Shown: positions 53,136 through 53,380 of the stretch, piece after piece
Layout of the letters: each line of letters starts with the position of its first letter
Numbering within the stretch: the first letter of the stretch is position 1
Assembly (NCBI GenBank): GCA_028818795.1
Contig: JAPPND010000168.1
Location: forward strand, 1 to 53,380
DNA from: Gammaproteobacteria bacterium
GTDB taxonomy: Bacteria; Pseudomonadota; Gammaproteobacteria; Pseudomonadales; Azotimanducaceae
Reading direction: 5' to 3'
Length of the DNA: 53,380 nt
Translations under genes and position numbers: made by a program
Notes under the pieces: generated by a model
What the model was told of the DNA's origin: nothing
Database searches by the model: none
Seen by the model: only the letters and a program-made list of their open reading frames with translations

Positions 53136-53380
53136 ATGAACCTGCATCGACCGGCGTTGCTGCGCGGGTTTCCCGCGGTGGCGCTTGCGGAGTGGCGTGA
53201 CGTCAGCCGCTTGGGGCGGACATGGGTGATTCTGCTCGTGGCGCTGGCGGCGGGTCTGGCGACCTTCCTGATCTACCATCGCGGTGCCATGCAGCACACC
53301 GCCGTGGGCTACACCGGCAACGTAGTACCCGGACGGTTTCTCACAACAGGCTATGCCGCATGCTTCCTTTGGCCGCTGTT
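53136..53380 (+). CDS. Membrane protein, ABC-permease-like (partial)
   Basis: At least 81 residues, truncated by the window end. LLRGFPAVALAEWRDVSRLGRTWVILLVALAAG resembles the start of ABC-2 type permeases, with a long helix (TWVILLVALAAGLATFLIY). ATG at 53136; a GTG at 53118 is also in frame. 52941-53135 upstream is empty. Confidence 0.5.
   Translation, partial: MNLHRPALLRGFPAVALAEWRDVSRLGRTWVILLVALAAGLATFLIYHRGAMQHTAVGYTGNVVPGRFLTTGYAACFLWPL

Noticed and set aside
1-53380. CRISPR array
   Set aside because: No regularly spaced direct repeats of CRISPR length were seen.

Overview
The window is high-GC DNA from a Gram-negative bacterium. It carries a TonB-dependent receptor, a TonB-like secreted partner, Tat-signal oxidoreductases, a periplasmic-type PQQ quinoprotein with a c-type haem motif, an AsnC/Lrp regulator and good Shine-Dalgarno sites. 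The mix of phytanoyl-CoA dioxygenase-like enzymes (3), luciferase-like flavin monooxygenases (3), an amidohydrolase, ThuA, crotonase and GH43-like proteins is typical of uncultured marine or host-associated Pseudomonadota that scavenge small organic molecules. No rRNA or tRNA gene was seen, so the taxonomy is an inference.

Layout. 1-2109: leftward PQQ dehydrogenase-like gene whose 3' end runs into a dispersed repeat at the window edge. 2110-2838: non-coding stretch with stacked hairpins and a leftward intrinsic terminator, a candidate structured RNA. 2839-5827: LLM monooxygenase, tryptophan 2,3-dioxygenase and kynureninase-like enzyme in one operon. 5922-7125: leftward three-gene cobalt-type nitrile hydratase/thiocyanate hydrolase-like operon with overlapping genes. 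7462-14820: ThDP enzyme, AAA ATPase behind a 38-bp palindrome, PhyH-HEAT fusion coupled to a UxuA-like enzyme, and an ABC exporter with two compensating frameshifts.

15152-24310 is an accessory island: AbiE toxin-antitoxin pair 1, an AbrB-PIN toxin-antitoxin pair, HIT and LLM genes, ThuA, a frameshifted PUA-like/PD-(D/E)XK nuclease, a small Gly/Cys-rich protein and AbiE pair 2. 24389-35074 returns to metabolic and housekeeping genes: histidine phosphatase, GST, SpoU methyltransferase, second PhyH-HEAT fusion, VOC protein, amidohydrolase with a third PhyH protein, LLM, cyclophilin, crotonase and a YheT-type hydrolase. 35145-39182 holds a Tat aldo/keto reductase with a cysteine cluster followed by overlapping larC-larB-larE for the nickel-pincer cofactor; no larA is present.

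39407-46437 has a TPR/TonB-like protein, a secreted lipocalin-like protein, a TonB receptor with EF-hand-like loops, an MFS carrier, exonuclease III and a small membrane protein. 46573-53380 has a second Tat aldo/keto reductase, a leftward group (unknown protein, Clp-N-only protein, GH43-like propeller), a secreted protein with four CX3C motifs, an AsnC regulator, a secreted hypothetical protein and the start of a membrane protein.

Two dispersed repeat families are scattered between genes. In three places a repeat edge supplies the TAG stop codon of the adjacent gene. Together with single-base frameshifts in two genes, a likely third at a 185-bp overlap, and several toxin-antitoxin loci, they suggest a genome with active small repeats and gene decay, although some frameshifts could be assembly errors.
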